Shown here piece by piece: positions 11,208 through 22,657 of a stretch of 64,000 bases of DNA. Both the position numbers and the translations under genes were made by a program. The notes under the pieces are model-generated. The model was not told the origin of the DNA. It was given only the letters and a program-made list of their open reading frames with translations, and made no database searches. This stretch comes from Candidatus Altimarinota bacterium (lineage in GTDB: Bacteria; Patescibacteriota; Gracilibacteria; BD1-5; UBA6164), in the NCBI GenBank assembly GCA_028696815.1, contig JAQVGG010000002.1, forward strand, positions 26,568-90,567. The letters are read 5' to 3'. Position 1 is the first letter of the stretch; every line of letters begins with the position of its first letter.

Positions 11208-12356
11208 ATGATAAGACAAAATATACAAGCCCATGGAGGTAAATTAATAATTTTTGAAAAAACTAAGATAACAGAAAAACCACATTTTGAAATAACTCTA
11301 AATGATGAACAAATAGTTGATTTACACAATATAGCAAATGGAACATACTCTCCCCTTACATGATTTTTAAGAAAAGATGATTTTTTATCTGTACTTGTAA
11401 GTATGAGACTTACAAACTGAATAGTTTGGCCTATACCTATAGTACTTGATATAAGTGAAACTGATAAAAAGCAAATAGAATTATCAAAGCAAAATTCTAT
11501 ACTACTTAAAGATAGCTCTTGAAATAAGTTAGCGATTTTAGAAAATATAGAGGTATATTCTTACTCAAAAAAAGATTTTGCTAATTATGTTTTTAAAACT
11601 ATTGAACAAGATCATCCTGGAGTAAAAATGGTTTATGAATTAAAAGACTACTTAATTGGTTGAAATATAATTTTATTAGATGATATAAATCTAGATTTAC
11701 CTAAGTATTTTTCACCAGTTGAAATCAGAAAAATATTTCAAGATAAAAATTGGAATACAGTAGTGGCATTTCAAACACGTAATCCTCCTCATGTGTCTCA
11801 CGAGTATTTACAAAAATGTGCTCTTGAGTGATGTAATGGGCTTTTTATAAATCCAGTGATCTGAAAGAAAAAATCATGAGATTTTAAAGATGAATATATA
11901 CTTGGAGCTTATGAAAGACTTATAAAAAATTACTATAAACCAGATAGTGTACATCTTTCAACTCTTCCTCTTACTTTTAAATACGCTTGACCTAGAGAAG
12001 CAGTACTACATGCTATTATCAGACAAAACTTTGGATGTACACATATGATAGTTGGTAGAGATCATGCATGAGTTTGAAGTTATTATGGTACATATGATGC
12101 ACAAAATATCTTTAATAACTTTAGAGATGATGAGTTAAAGATAAAAATCCTTAAGTATGAAAATGCATGATTTTGTAACATATGTAATACAGTTACGACA
12201 AATAAAACTTGTCCTCACTCAGACTCAGATAAGATGCATATATCATGAACAGAAGTAAGAAGAAAGATACAAAACAAAGAAATACTTCCAAGTAGTTTTA
12301 TGAGAAAAGAAATAAGTGAATACTTGATAGAGTGAGAAAACCAATTTGTAAATTAA
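11208..12356 (+). CDS. sat: sulfate adenylyltransferase (ATP sulfurylase)
   Basis: A 382-residue enzyme making adenylyl sulfate (APS) from ATP and sulfate. It has the PUA-like N-domain with L-T-G-F, the catalytic [11 protein letters not shown] near residues 189-199, F-I-N-P-V-I-G-K-K-K, and [17 protein letters not shown] near residues 285-301. A C-terminal C-x2-C...C-P-H cluster looks like the zinc site found in some bacterial and archaeal Sat proteins. It belongs to the monomeric/homomeric Sat family, not the CysDN type. It is three bases downstream of cysQ, and cysC follows after 60 bases, so APS is passed to the kinase. Confidence 0.96.
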
Positions 12357-12360
12357 ACCT

Positions 12361-12388
12361 TTGTCATTCTAGACTCGTTTCAGAATCA
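12361..12388. repeat. 'GTCATTCT.GACT.GTTTCA.AATC' short palindromic repeat, copy 1
   Basis: The only sizable gap inside the operon (between sat and cysC) holds TTGTCATTCTAGACTCGTTT followed by CAGAATC. An inverted, slightly diverged copy is at 36441-36468. It looks like a small dispersed element, not a gene. Confidence 0.5.
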
Positions 12389-12416
12389 TTAAATTGTAAC
12401 AACTAATTAAAATAAA

Positions 12417-12955
12417 ATGTCTAAAATACCTAAGAAATGATTTGTACTGTGGCTGACTTGATTATCTGGAGCAGGTAAATCAACTGTAGCTGATAATCTA
12501 TACAACAGACTAACGGATGAGTGATTCACTCACATAGAAAGACTTGACTGAGATATTGTAAGAGAAAACTTGACTAAAGATCTGGGTTTTACAAAAGAAG
12601 ATAGAAAAACCAACTTAGAAAGAGTTGCATTTGTAGCTAAACTACTTAGTAGAAACTGAGTATGAGTTATATCAACTTTTATATCACCATATGAAACAGA
12701 AAGAGCTATGGTTAAAAATCATGTTTCAAATTATATAGAAGTATTTGTAAATGCAACTTTAGAAACATGTGAAGATAGAGATGTAAAATGATTATATAAA
12801 AAAGCAAGAGAAGGTATTATACCAAATTTTACAGGTATATCTGATCCATATGAAGCTCCTGCTAACCCTCATATAGAACTTAAAACTTGAGAAGAGTCTA
12901 TTGATGAGAGTGTAAAAAGAGTTTATGATTATTTAGTTAATAATGGATATTTCTA

Positions 12956-12956
<1 letters not shown>
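12417..12956 (+). CDS. cysC: adenylylsulfate (APS) kinase
   Basis: A 179-residue P-loop kinase. GLSGAGKST near residues 15-23 is the Walker A loop, with its first glycine encoded by TGA. R-L-D-G-D-I-V-R-E-N-L follows, then [16 protein letters not shown] and the lid segment [19 protein letters not shown]. These are all characteristic of CysC. It phosphorylates APS to PAPS, the sulfate donor for the sulfotransferase at 17719. Length is typical. The stop codon overlaps the start of rfbB (TAATG), coupling translation of sulfate activation and rhamnose synthesis. Confidence 0.96.
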
Positions 12957-13906
<950 letters not shown>

Positions 13907-13912
13907 AAACTC

Positions 13913-14794
13913 ATGAAAGGTATAATACTTGCTTGATGAAGTTGAACTAGGCTATACCCTATAACTATGGCTATAAGTAAACAACTTATGCCAATATACG
14001 ATAAACCTATGATTTATTATCCACTATGTACACTTTTGACAGCTTGAATAAAAGATATTTTAATTATTACTACTCCAGAAGATAGTGATAGTTTTAAAAG
14101 GCTTCTTTGAGACGGAAGCAAATGGTGAATAAAACTAGAGTATGCTGTTCAACCAAGTCCTGATTGATTAGCTCAAGCTTTTATTATATGAGAAAAATTT
14201 ATTTGAAATGACGATGTTTGTCTTGTTTTATGAGATAACCTGTTCCACTGACAATGACTATCAAAACTATTAAAAAATAGTGTTGATATAGTTAAAAATG
14301 AAAGAAAATCAGTTGTATTTGGATATGAAGTAAGTGACCCCGAAAGATACTGAGTTGTGGAATTTGATAAAAATAAGAGTGCCCTTTCTATAGAAGAAAA
14401 ACCTATTAATCCAAAAAGTGATTTTGCTGTCATTTGATTATATTTTTATACAAATGACGTTATACAAATTGCTAAGCAAATAAAACCAAGTGACAGATGA
14501 GAACTTGAAATAACATCAGTTAATCAAATATATCTAAATAAATGAGATTTAAAAGTAGAGTTAATGAATAGATGATACGCATGGCTTGATACTGGTACTC
14601 ATGAATCTATGCTTGAAGCAAGTAATTTTATAGAAATAATTGAAAAAAGACAAGGTTTAAAGATATCTTGTCCTGAGGAAATTGTATGGAGAAACTGATA
14701 TATCACGGATAGTGAATTAGAAAAACTATCTGAACCTCTAAAGAAAAACAATTATTGAAAATATTTACTAAAACTATTAAAAAATAATGTTTAA
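13913..14794 (+). CDS. rfbA: glucose-1-phosphate thymidylyltransferase
   Basis: A 293-residue nucleotidyltransferase beginning M-K-G-I-I-L-A-GGSGTRLYP, where several glycines are TGA, then [33 protein letters not shown] and [10 protein letters not shown] are all RmlA hallmarks. It joins dTTP and glucose-1-phosphate to dTDP-glucose. It overlaps rfbC by eight bases. The full length matches the family (about 290), so this is an intact gene. Confidence 0.96.
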
Positions 14795-15356
14795 ATTCAC
14801 AAAAACTAATATACCTGAAGTAATCATAGTCGAGCCTCAAGTATATTGAGATAAAAGAGGCTTTTTTATGGAGACTTATAGTAAAAAAGAATTTAAAAAT
14901 GCTTGAATTAATACTGACTTTGTTCAAGATAATCATAGTAAATCTAGTTTAGGAGTTTTAAGGTGACTTCATTTCCAAACTATAAATACTCAAGAAAAAC
15001 TTGTTAGAGTAGTAGCTTGAAGTGTTTATGATGTAGCTGTAGATATCAGAAAAAACTCCCCAACATATGGTAAGTATGTATGAGTCTTACTTTCTGCTGA
15101 GAACAAAAAACAATTATTTATCCCTAAGGGATTTGCTCATGGTTTTCTTACATTAGAAGATAACACAGAGTTTGTATATAAGTGTGATGATTATTATAAT
15201 CCTGAGTGAGATTGAGGAATTATTTATGATGATGCTGATATAGCAATAGATTGGGAAAATATTATGTCTGAATATGGCATAAAAAAACTTAAATTATCAG
15301 ATAAAGATAAAAATAATCCTACACTAAAAGGTTTTTATATAAATAATCCTTTTTAG
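14787..15356 (+). CDS. rfbC: dTDP-4-dehydrorhamnose 3,5-epimerase
   Basis: A 189-residue cupin-type epimerase. [23 protein letters not shown] (catalytic H), [10 protein letters not shown] and [10 protein letters not shown] give the RmlC signature. It epimerises the 4-keto sugar at C3 and C5. The start ATG at 14787 lies inside the end of rfbA and the stop abuts the rfbD start, so the four genes are translationally coupled. Confidence 0.95.
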
Positions 15357-16208
15357 ATGAAAAAAATTCTTGTTACATGATCTAAATGAATGTTTGCTTC
15401 AGACTTTATTAAAAGGTATAATGATACTTTTGATATTATTTGACTTGATAAAGAATATCTTGATATAACAAATATTTCAAGTATTGAAAAAACTATATCA
15501 AATATAAAACCTGACATAGTTTTAAATTGTGCTGCTTATACAGCAGTTGATAATGCTGAAGATATAGGTATGAAACTAAACTATGATATAAATACTTTAT
15601 GAGTGTATAATCTAGCAAAGATAACAAAAAAATATGGTATAGATTTTATCACTATATCAACTGATTATATTTTTAATGGTACAAAAGAAGAAGGTTACAA
15701 TGAATATGATGAATGCAATCCTATAAATGCTTATGGTATGAGTAAATATTTATGAGAAAAACTTTCTAAAGAAGAAAACAATGAAACAATTATAATAAGA
15801 ACAAGTTGGCTTTATTGATGATGAAAAGAATTTAAAAATTTCGTAAATACTATGATAAAACTTTCAGAAACTCACGATAATTTAAAAGTTATAAATGATC
15901 AGTTTTGAATTCCTACTTATACAGTTGACTTAGCGAATGCAATTATAGATATGATTTTAAATATAGATATGTATAAATGAAGTACTTTTCATTTTTCTAA
16001 TTCATCCGTTGACAAAGTAACATGGTTTGATTTTGCAAAAGAAATCTTTAAACTAACCTGAAGAGAAATCAAAGTAAATCCTTGCGGAAGTGATGAATAC
16101 AAAACCAAAGCTAAAAGGCCTCAATTCTCTAGACTGCTAAACAATAGTGATATAAAGTTGAGGGATTGGAAAGAAGGATTAAAGGATTATATAAGTAATA
16201 ATTATTAA
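15357..16208 (+). CDS. rfbD: dTDP-4-dehydrorhamnose reductase
   Basis: A 283-residue SDR. L-V-T-G-S-K-G-M-F N-terminal nucleotide-binding loop, N-C-A-A-Y-T-A-V-D, I-S-T-D-Y-I-F-N-G, Y-G-M-S-K (catalytic YxxxK) and R-T-S-W-L-Y-G match RmlD. It reduces the epimerised ketosugar to dTDP-L-rhamnose. The last about 57 bases of this gene recur, slightly diverged and out of frame, at 17659-17716 on the far side of the ATPase gene, showing that the ATPase was inserted at this 3' end. Confidence 0.95.
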
Positions 16209-16210
16209 AA
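16154..16210. repeat. 3' end of rfbD, copy 1 of a duplicated segment
   Basis: The sequence from AAAGTTGAGGGATTGG to the rfbD stop recurs at 17659-17716, so the ATPase insertion is bracketed by direct repeats. Confidence 0.85.
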
Positions 16211-16218
16211 CTATTTGA

Positions 16219-16263
16219 TTTATAGTATAAATTAACTATACTATAAATAGTTTATACTATAAA
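16219..16263. promoter_or_regulatory. Three half-site operator/promoter region before the ATPase gene
   Basis: TTTATAGTATA (16219-16229), TATACTATAAA (16237-16247) and again TATACTATAAA (16253-16263) form an inverted pair plus a direct copy just before the ATG at 16271. Such spacing fits an operator or autoregulatory site for the inserted gene. It is the only gene in this operon with such a leader. Confidence 0.45.
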
Positions 16264-16270
16264 AATCAAT

Positions 16271-17647
16271 ATGAAATTCTATAATAGGAAAAAAGAAATT
16301 GATATTCTAAGTAAAAAAATACTATCAAATAATTTTGAATTTATTTATCTTCTTTGAAAAAGAAGAGTATGAAAAACAGAACTTATAAATCACTTAAATA
16401 AAGATATATTAAAAAAAGATTTTTTATATATATTTACTGAAAAATCTGACATAAACATATTTTTAAAAAAACTTGAAAATTATATTTATGAAAAAACAAA
16501 TATAAAATATAGTTTTGAGAAAATAGAAGATTTTTTAGACTTTTTCTTTTTACAGGAAAAAATAGATTTACTTGTAATTGATGAATTTCAAAATTTTAAC
16601 TATATAGACATTTCAATTTTTTCAATATTTCAAAAGAAAATAGACCAATATCACAATAATTCAAAAAATAAAATTATTGTCCTTTGAAGTATTCAATCAA
16701 TGATGATAAAAATATTTGAAAATTCAAAAGAACCATTGTACAAAAGATCTACATTTAACCTATTATTATCAGAATTTAATATAGAAACTCAAATAGAAAT
16801 CCTAAAAGATATATTTTGAGAAAATTATAATCATTCTATTTTACTTGATATTTACTCTATTTTTTGAGGAATAGCATATTATTTAAAATCTATTTATAGA
16901 GAAAATTACAAAGAATATGATTTAAAAAATATATTAAAAGACTTATTTTTTGATGAATTTGCCATTTTGAAAAATGAGTGAAAAGAAGTACTTATAGAAG
17001 AATTTTGACAAAAATATAAAAGATTTTTCGCAATATTAGAGGTAATAAGTAGATGAAAAAATAAAAGAAATGAAATAATGTCAGAAGTATGACTTTGAAC
17101 TTGAGAAATAGATATTTATTTAAAAGAATTAATAGATATATATAATATAATAGAAGTAAAATCACCTATTTTAGAAAAAAAGAGAAATATTACTAAATAC
17201 TCTATAAGAGACAATTTTTTAAATTTTTGGTTTAAATATATATATTCAAATAAAGAAAAATTTGAACTTTGACTATATGATTTATGTCTAGATAATACAC
17301 TAAGTGATTTTAATAAATATAAATGATTTAAGTTTGAAAACTTAGTAAAAGATTTTTTAATAGAAGAAAACAAAAAGTGAAATCTAGATTTTGTGTTTAC
17401 AAAAATATGAACATGGCTTGATAGAAAAAATAATGAGATTGATTTAATCTATACAGATGAAAAAAATAATATAGTTTTTTTAGAATGTAAATTAAATGAA
17501 ACCAGGATAAACAAAGCTGAAACAAACCAACTAATAGATAATGTAAACTTATTTCTAGATAAGCATCCTGATTTAAAAGATAAAAATATAAAAATTTGAT
17601 TTGCAATATTTGATGAAAAAGATTTAATAAAATTTAAGTATTTATAA
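16271..17647 (+). CDS. archaeal-type AAA ATPase with C-terminal nuclease-like domain (ATPase/DUF234 type)
   Basis: A 458-residue protein. F-I-Y-L-L-G-KRRVGKTELI near residues 23-36 is a Walker A loop, L-L-V-I-D-E-F-Q-N-F near residue 100 a Walker B. A winged-helix segment follows in the middle, then a C-terminal part with W-L-D-R-K-N-N-E-I-D-L-I-Y and V-F-L-E-C-K-L-N, the D...ExK pattern of the restriction-nuclease-like fold seen in the DUF234 group. Such proteins are common as mobile or selfish ATPases in archaea and CPR bacteria; their role is unclear. It sits between rfbD and a sulfotransferase, flanked by a direct repeat of the rfbD end, and is more A+T-rich than its neighbours, so it is an insertion into the operon. 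Confidence 0.8.
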
Positions 17648-17658
17648 AACAAAAGACC

Positions 17659-17716
17659 AAAGTTTTGAGGGACTAGAAAGAAGTATTAAAGGATTATATA
17701 AGTAATAATTATTAAG
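17659..17716. repeat. 3' end of rfbD, copy 2 (remnant)
   Basis: Near-identical to 16154-16210 but with two extra T bases that break the reading frame. It immediately precedes the sulfotransferase start and therefore probably marks the original rfbD-sulfotransferase junction. Confidence 0.85.
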
Positions 17717-17718
17717 AA

Positions 17719-18681
17719 ATGAATAAACCAAATCTCTTTATAGTATGAGCTCCAAAGTGTGGTACTACTTCTATGCACTATTACCTATCTCAGCATCCTG
17801 AGATTTTTATGAGTGAAGACAAGGAGCCATATTTCTTTTGTAGTGATATAATTGAAGAAGCAAAAAAATTTAATAATAACCACTCTAATTTAAACCAGTT
17901 TAAATATAAAAATTTAGATGAATATTTAACTATCTTTAACACAAAGAAAACTTATAAATATTATTGAGAATCAACTGTGCTTAATTTATATTCTAAAAAA
18001 GCTGCTAAAAATATTTATAATTTTAATAAAGATTCAAAAATAATTATAATGTTAAGAGAGCCTGTAGACTTTATTTATTCACTACATTCTCAATTCTTGC
18101 ACAGCTATTATGAAGACGAATTATCATTTACAAAAGCCTTAGAATTAGAAAAGGAAAGAAAAAAATGGATTTCTTTGCCTAAGAATATTAATTCTCCATC
18201 AATTTTATACTATTCAGAAATATTAAAATTTTCAGAACAGATAAACAGATATTTAAAACTTTTCCCAATAGAAAATATAAAAGTAATATTATTTAATGAT
18301 TTAAAAAATGATACTAAAGCAGTTTACAAGAATATATTGAAATTTTTGGAAGTTAATAATAAAAACTTCTTACCTGAATTTAGTATTCAGAATCCAAAAA
18401 CAAAAGTAATATTTCCAAAAATTAAGAAAATATTAGAATTTCCAATATTATGGAAAATACCAAAAATAATACTACCAAATAAAGTATATAATAAAATAAA
18501 AAATTTTATTAATTCCAAAATTACTATAGTGAAAAAATATGAATTAGATGAAAAGTTCAAGAAAGAATTAATGAAAAAATATAAAAATGAAGTTGTTGAA
18601 CTAAACAATATATTACACGAAAATAATCTTATAAATAAAAATATAGATTTAGTAACATTATGGTGATATAATAAAATTTAA
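17719..18681 (+). CDS. PAPS-dependent sulfotransferase
   Basis: A 320-residue protein starting N-L-F-I-V-GAPKCGTTSMHYYL, the 5'-phosphosulfate-binding loop of sulfotransferases, with its first glycine encoded by TGA. The 3'-phosphate-binding segment is I-I-M-L-R-E-P-V-D-F-I-Y-S-L-H-S-Q near residues 110-126. H-P-E-I-F-M-S-E-D-K-E-P-Y-F-F is typical of the heparan/carbohydrate sulfotransferase group. It would transfer sulfate from PAPS to a sugar of the surface glycan, with CysQ clearing the PAP. Under the standard code it appears as two pieces around a TGA at 17965; that codon is glycine, not a frameshift. Confidence 0.9.
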
Positions 18682-18704
18682 TATAATACATTAAAATAAA
18701 ATTT

Positions 18705-19397
18705 ATGAAGAAAATACTAGATATTTGATGTTGAGGATGAAATAATAAATATAAAATTTATAATAAAAATTACAAAACTTATTGAGTTGATATAGATATT
18801 AATAATGTTAATACTTGTAGAAATAAGTTCCCTGATAGTATATTTCAATTAGTAAAACCATGAGACAAATTACCATTTGACAATAATTATTTTGATACAC
18901 TCCACTCTTTGGATACACTAGAACATGTTGATGATTTAAAGCAAATACTAGAAGAATCTACTAGAGTATTAAAAAAATGATGAAAGTTTATTATTGAAAT
19001 TCCTTATTGGAAATCTGAACAATTTTTATTAAAAATTAAACCAGAATACTGGGAACAAGTTCATCATGTTAGAATGTTCAAAGAGTGAGAATTAGAAAAT
19101 ATAATGAATAATTTTTGATATGAGTTAATAAAAAAGAAAAAATTAAATTTTTTTGAAAATATAGTACTATATTTTCAATTTAAAAAATGAGATATAATAA
19201 GTCAAAAATGAGATTCAAATGTTAAAATACCTTATTTTATTAAATTACTAAAGTATTGTACTGATAAAGAAAGTACTTTTAGAAATACAAAAACTTCTCT
19301 AATTCTATGACCTGTATTTTTAATTATTTATCCTATAAGAATAATACTAAATAGAGTTTTTCCCAAAAGTATATCATTCAACTTTATAAAAAAATAA
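18705..19397 (+). CDS. SAM-dependent methyltransferase (class I)
   Basis: A 230-residue protein with motif I I-L-D-I-G-C-G-G-G-N-N-K near residues 4-15. It continues with D-T-L-H-S-L-D-T-L-E-H-V-D-D-L (Methyltransf_11 post-motif helix) and K-K-G-G-K-F-I-I-E-I-P-Y. The C-terminus has a hydrophobic segment (I-L-G-P-V-F-L-I-I-Y-P) followed by basic residues and may sit on the membrane. Being between a sulfotransferase and a GT2 in a surface-glycan operon, it is likely to O-methylate a sugar, but the acceptor cannot be seen. Confidence 0.8.
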
Positions 19398-19398
19398 T

Positions 19399-20337
19399 AT
19401 GCCTAGAGTCTCAATCATAACAACTACTTACAAACACCAAGATTTTATAGCTGAAACTATTGAATCTGTTTTATCCCAAACTTTTACAGATTGGGAACTT
19501 TTGATTTGAGATGATTCTCCTGATGACTTAACCTGGAATATTATTCAAGAATATGTACAGAGATATCCGGATAAGATAAAAGCATGGCATTATAAACAAA
19601 ATAAAGGAATAGTAAATAATATGAATTTTTTAATTGATAAGATTTCAAATGAAAGTGAGTACATAGCTTTTTTAGAATGAGATGATTTGTTTACTCCTGA
19701 TAATTTAGAAAAGAAAATAGATATATTTAAAAAATATAAAGATGTGAAAATGGTATATAATAACTTAGATTATATAGACAAAGATTCTAATATACTTTTA
19801 AAAGATTTTTTTAAGGGACTTAACAGTGTAATACAAAATAAAAAACTTGAATTAGAAAACTTTGTTAATTGAAATGGGTATTATAATTCATATTCAAGTT
19901 TAATGATTAAAAAAGATTTGTTTAAAATCTTTAAAATTACATGATTGGGAAATAAAAACTTTGTTGCATCAGATTGGTATTTATTTTGAAATATTGCTAA
20001 TAATTATAATATTTATTGAATAAAAGATAGCTTAACATTACTTAGAAAACATTGAGAAAACACATCATCAGATTTTCTTAGAATGTATAAAGATGTAGTC
20101 ACAGTATTTGAAAAATTTAAAGAAGAAAAACCTGAAATTAATATAAATTATAAAATTTTTCAACTAAAAACATATTTATCCTATTTAAACCATGAAAGAT
20201 TAAGTACCATAAAATTTTGAATAATTTCTTTTAGATACTCTTTGACAAAAGACTTTCCACAAAGAATATGAATGATATTATTATCATTATTTCCAAAGAA
20301 AATAAATAATTATCTATATAATAAGTTAAAAAAATAA
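19399..20337 (+). CDS. GT2 family glycosyltransferase
   Basis: A 312-residue protein with the GT-A fold start V-S-I-I-T-T-T-Y-K-H-Q-D-F-I-A-E-T-I-E-S-V, followed by W-E-L-L-I-G-D-D-S and the metal-binding L-E-G-D-D-L-F-T-P-D near residues 93-102. W-E-L-L-I-x-D-D is typical of GT2. It adds a sugar from a nucleotide donor on the cytoplasmic face. One base separates it from the methyltransferase and its stop overlaps the next start (TAATG). Confidence 0.88.
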
Positions 20338-21104
20338 TGGAAACATTACTTTTAACATGAACCATTTCTCCTTCAAAGGATATAAAAAAGCAGTGATATA
20401 AATCAACTTCTATCAAACCTAAGGAGAGATATTTTGAGTACATAAATTCTATAATATACTATATAACCCAAAGTGATTTTAAAAATATAGTCTTTTGTGA
20501 AAATTCTAATTATAATTTTAAAGATTTAGATTTGATAAACGAACTTTGTAAATTATATAATAAAAACTTTGAACTATTACAATTTAATTGAGACCATAAA
20601 AAGTCTTTAGAATTATGATATTGATACTGAGACTGAGAATGTATGGACTTTGCAGTTGATAATTCGCAAGTAATTAAAAGCTCTAAAAATTGGTATAAAA
20701 TTTCTTGAAGATATATTATTAAAAACATAAATGAGATTATTAAAATATTTAAAGATAAAAATGTTTATTTTTTCAAGTGAACAAATATTGATTTAGCAAA
20801 TTTTTCTATAGCACTATTTTCTATTTCTACTTATTTCTTTAAAACTAATAGTTTATTTTATAAAGAAAATTTATATAATATAAAATCAAACATTCATCTA
20901 AAAACATCTATAGAATTTGAATTTTATAAAGAACTTAGATTTTTACTTGACTATACTAATATCAAATCTAATATATTATTACCAATAGAAAATAGATATT
21001 ATAAAAAATTTAAAAATATAAACTACTTATGATTATTAGACTTATGATTTATTTCATATATAATTGATAAACTACTTTTTAATTTCTTACATAAAAAGTC
21101 TTAA
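20337..21104 (+). CDS. putative glycosyltransferase, WavE-like or unrecognised GT-A
   Basis: A 255-residue protein I cannot assign firmly. It begins M-E-T-L-L-L-T-G-T-I-S-P, has a central G-D-G-E-C-M-D-F-A-V-D followed by N-W-Y-K-I-S-G-R-Y-I-I-K-N, and a weakly hydrophobic C-terminus. The K-I-S-G-R-Y pattern after an acidic segment is seen in some capsule glycosyltransferase-like proteins. It is translationally coupled to the GT2 before it and followed by a GT6 two bases later, so a role in the same glycan is likely. Confidence 0.5.
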
Positions 21105-21105
21105 A

Positions 21106-21831
21106 ATGAAAATTTGAATACTTTACATGTGCAGTTGAAAATACGAAAAATTTTTTGATTGATTCTACGAGTCCTCAAAGAGACTTTTCTTAACGGATAA
21201 AGAAAAACATTATTTTGTTTTTACTGATAGCAAAAGATTACTTGAACAATATTGAAATAACAAAGATATTACCTTTATAGAACAAAGGACTTTATGATGG
21301 CCTATTCATACTTTATTTAGGTTTTGGATGTTTAGATCAATAAAAGAACAATTATTAAATTATGACTTTTTGGTATTTTTTAATGCAAATTTTGTTTTCC
21401 TAGAAAAAATCTGAGATGAGTTTCTACCAAATTGAAGAAATGAAAAACTTATTGCATGACTACATGCTTGGTTTTATAACAAACCTAGTTTTCTATATCC
21501 ATATGATAGAAATAGGAAATCTAGTGCATATATTCCATATTGGAAAAGATGAAAATACTATCAATGATCTTTAAATTGATGATTTACAAATGATTATTTA
21601 AATTTGATTGAGACATGTTTTAATAATATTCAAACTGAGCTTAACAAAAATGTAATTGCAAAATGGTTTGACGAATCTCATCTAAATAAATACCTTTTAT
21701 GAAGAAGTGATGTAAAATCACTTGATGTTTCTTACAATTACCCAGAATGATCTAATCTACCATTTAAACCTAAAATTATGCTCTTAAATAAATGATGATG
21801 AGATTGACATAAAGAAATTAGAAATATTTAA
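21106..21831 (+). CDS. GT6 family glycosyltransferase (ABO/alpha-1,3-Gal(NAc) transferase-like)
   Basis: A 241-residue protein with the GT6 order of motifs. F-F-N-A-N-F-V-F near residues 104-111 is the bacterial N-x-N replacement of the D-x-D motif of mammalian enzymes. L-H-A-W-F-Y follows, then Y-P-Y-D-R-N-R-K-S-S-A-Y-I-P, Y-Y-Q-G-S-L-N-G-G-F and W-F-D-E-S-H-L-N-K-Y-L. GT6 enzymes transfer Gal or GalNAc in alpha-1,3 linkage, as in blood-group A/B synthesis. The length matches the short bacterial forms, with no membrane anchor. It probably caps or decorates the surface glycan; donor and acceptor are unknown. Confidence 0.9.
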
Positions 21832-21838
21832 TAAAATT

Positions 21839-22654
21839 ATGTTTAATAAAGAAATAACAATTGCCATAACTTCTTGTTGAAGATTTGAATCGCTAAAAAA
21901 AACTATAAAATCTATAGAACAAACTATAGATTTAACTTTGTATGAAAAAATATTAACAGAAGACTCTAAGGACGAAAATCATATAGAAAAGATGAAAGAA
22001 GCAAATAATAGTTGATTTCTTAAATGATGGAAAATTATTTATACATGAGGGGCTAATCAAAAAGATTTTTATAAATGCCATTATTATGCTTTAAAAACTC
22101 TATATGATAACATAAGTACAAAATATGTATTTCACTGTGAAGATGATCAAATATTTAAAAAAACTAATTTTGATTACATGAGGTTATCTTATAATATACT
22201 TGAAAGCAGTCAGGATATATGAATAGTTTTACTCAGAGATCTATTTAAGGATTTCTGACTTAAAAAGACATGACTAATGAAATCAAGATATTATGAGCTT
22301 TTAACTGATGATGAAACAGAACTATTTTGACATAATTTTATATATTTAAATAAAAATGATTCTTTTACTCTGCAACCATGACTAAGAAGATTATCTGAAA
22401 TGAAAGAAATGATGTTTTGATTTGAAGATTATGTAGATGAAAAGTTAATTTGAAACAGATTTAACAATAAATGATTAAAAACAATAGTTATAAATCCTTG
22501 AATATTTAATCATATAAATCCTGTTTTTAATAGTACAAAAAATATAAAAAATATGTGATTAACTAAATATATTTATGAAACTTTAAAAGGAACTATAAAA
22601 TATAGATGATGACTTGTGATAAAATATATAGAAGATTTTATTATTAAAAAATAA
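21839..22654 (+). CDS. GT2-like glycosyltransferase
   Basis: A 271-residue protein starting E-I-T-I-A-I-T-S-C-G-R-F-E-S-L-K-K-T-I-K-S-I, the GT-A nucleotide-binding strand-helix. F-H-C-E-D-D-Q-I-F near residue 100 gives an acidic E-D-D motif in the place of DxD. The C-terminal part includes G-F-E-D-Y-V-D-E-K. It lies 7 bases after the GT6 gene and 3 bases before the GT8. Family assignment at the GT2 level is likely; its sugar is unknown. Confidence 0.72.
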
Positions 22655-22657
22655 ATA

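Noticed and set aside
17719..18681. Apparent frameshift or split of the sulfotransferase into two genes
   Set aside because: The break is a TGA read as glycine; both parts are in one frame and form one normal-length enzyme.
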